Shown here one piece after another: positions 47,041 to 47,553 of a DNA stretch of 47,553 nt. Source of the DNA: Solobacterium sp. (GTDB taxonomy: Bacteria; Bacillota_I; Bacilli_A; Erysipelotrichales; Erysipelotrichaceae); contig JAILQT010000013.1 of assembly GCA_024698805.1 (NCBI GenBank), forward strand, positions 1 through 47,553. The letters are read 5' to 3'. Positions within the stretch are counted from its first letter, which is position 1. Each line of letters starts with the position of its first letter. Made by a program: the position numbers and the translations under genes. Under the pieces are notes generated by a model, which saw nothing but the letters and a program-made list of their open reading frames with translations, made no database searches and had not been told where the DNA came from.

Positions 47041-47553
47041 ATGACGTGCATGAACCTCAATTACACGAAAGTGAAGGAATCCTATCTGTTCGCTGAGATC
47101 CGTGAACGGATCGGCGCATGGCTGAAGGAACATCCCGGACAGGGGATACTGCGTCTTGGCATCGGGGATGTGACGCAGCCGCTGTGCCCGTCTGTCATCA
47201 AAGCGCTTCATGAAGCAGTCGAAGACCAGGCGAAAGCAGAGACGTTTCACGGCTACATGCCGGAATGCGGTGATCCCGCTTTGCGGCAGGCAATCGCGGA
47301 CTGGTACCGGAAAAGGGGTGTTCCCCTGGAACGGGATGAGGTATTCGTATCGAGCGGTGCCAGCGATGAACTGGGGGATATCCTCCATCTGTTCGATCGC
47401 GGCATGCCCGCGATGATCCCCGAACCTGCATATCCGGCTTATGCGGACGCAAACATCATGGACGGCAGAAAGATCATCAGCCTGGATGCGGATGAGGAGA
47501 ACGGCCTGCAGCCGGTGCCGCCGGAAGAAGGGGTACAGGCGCTGATCTATCTC
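47041..47553 (+). CDS. dapL: LL-diaminopimelate aminotransferase (partial, runs off the window)
   Basis: The first 171 residues of a pyridoxal-phosphate aminotransferase, open to the window edge. It has the DapL start YLFAEIRERIGAWLKEHPG, LGIGDVTQPLCPSVIKALH, and ETFHGYMPECGDPALRQAI, the usual substrate and cofactor region (G-Y-x-P-E-x-G-x-x-x-L-R), followed by VFVSSGASDELGD and AMIPEPAYPAYAD. DapL makes LL-diaminopimelate directly from tetrahydrodipicolinate, and its product feeds DapF, encoded next door. The start is ATG 47041, after AAGGGGTG; ATG 47050 is an alternative. The PLP lysine lies beyond the window. Confidence 0.9.
   Translation, partial: MTCMNLNYTKVKESYLFAEIRERIGAWLKEHPGQGILRLGIGDVTQPLCPSVIKALHEAVEDQAKAETFHGYMPECGDPALRQAIADWYRKRGVPLERDEVFVSSGASDELGDILHLFDRGMPAMIPEPAYPAYADANIMDGRKIISLDADEENGLQPVPPEEGVQALIYL

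Noticed and set aside
1-47553. CRISPR array, tRNA/rRNA genes, prophage or conjugative modules
   Set aside because: No regularly spaced repeats, no cloverleaf or rRNA sequence and no phage structural or mobilisation genes were found while reading. A tRNAscan/CRISPR search would settle it.

Overview
The window looks like a Bacillota (Firmicutes) chromosome, probably a gut-type anaerobe of the Clostridia/Erysipelotrichia kind. The reasons are strong AGGAGG-type ribosome sites, extended -10 promoters (TGnTATnnT), a T-box leader, lipoproteins with Gram-positive lipoboxes, BspA-type leucine-rich repeats, an OYE/FeS flavin reductase and an LL-diaminopimelate aminotransferase. Base composition is moderately GC-rich by eye. 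I cannot name a genus. No rRNA, tRNA, CRISPR array or phage module was seen. All genes but one (30965-32923) are on the + strand.

Layout. (1) 1-9.1 kb: nitroreductase; a MefA-like MFS exporter behind a 19-codon leader peptide with mutually exclusive hairpins; a run of small accessory enzymes (GNATs, a CbrC-like protein, a methyltransferase); two overlapping RlaP-type nucleotidyltransferases; and a dicarboxylate-symporter-like transporter fused at its N-terminus to an RsbW-like ATPase domain. (2) 9.3-12.7 kb: a zinc-ribbon membrane protein, an M48 peptidase and a lipoprotein. (3) 12.8-22 kb: a microbial PARG-like protein, two leucine-rich-repeat proteins, and two tandem receptor Ser/Thr kinases. 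The kinase and membrane halves of these two are duplicated together with their promoter. The extracellular halves differ: one is a MglB-like sugar-binding protein and the other an OppA-like peptide-binding protein. (4) 22-30 kb: two alpha/beta hydrolases, hypotheticals, a frameshifted membrane gene, a methyltransferase, GNATs, a MacB-like lipoprotein, a GNAT-cyclohexadienyl dehydratase fusion and a TetR regulator. (5) 30-39.5 kb: a bacterioferritin-like protein lacking ferroxidase ligands; a TetR regulator divergent from a flavin/FeS reductase with a palindromic operator between them; a MATE transporter fused at its C-terminus to an RsbW-like ATPase domain; a lipoprotein; a zinc-ribbon protein; and a membrane-anchored GH25 lysozyme. 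(6) 39.5-44.3 kb: a methyltransferase, a broken IS3-family element, a frameshifted hydrolase and small proteins. (7) 44.3 kb to the end: a T-box leader whose alternative hairpin covers the Shine-Dalgarno sequence, then asnB, dapF and dapL (cut by the window edge), which form an aspartate-family/cell-wall unit.

The most unusual theme is sensor domains fused to unexpected partners: solute-binding proteins as ectodomains of Hanks-type kinases, RsbW-like ATPases on two unrelated transporters, and a cytoplasmic PheC-like domain on an acetyltransferase. Family assignments come from reading motifs and known family patterns. No database search was run.
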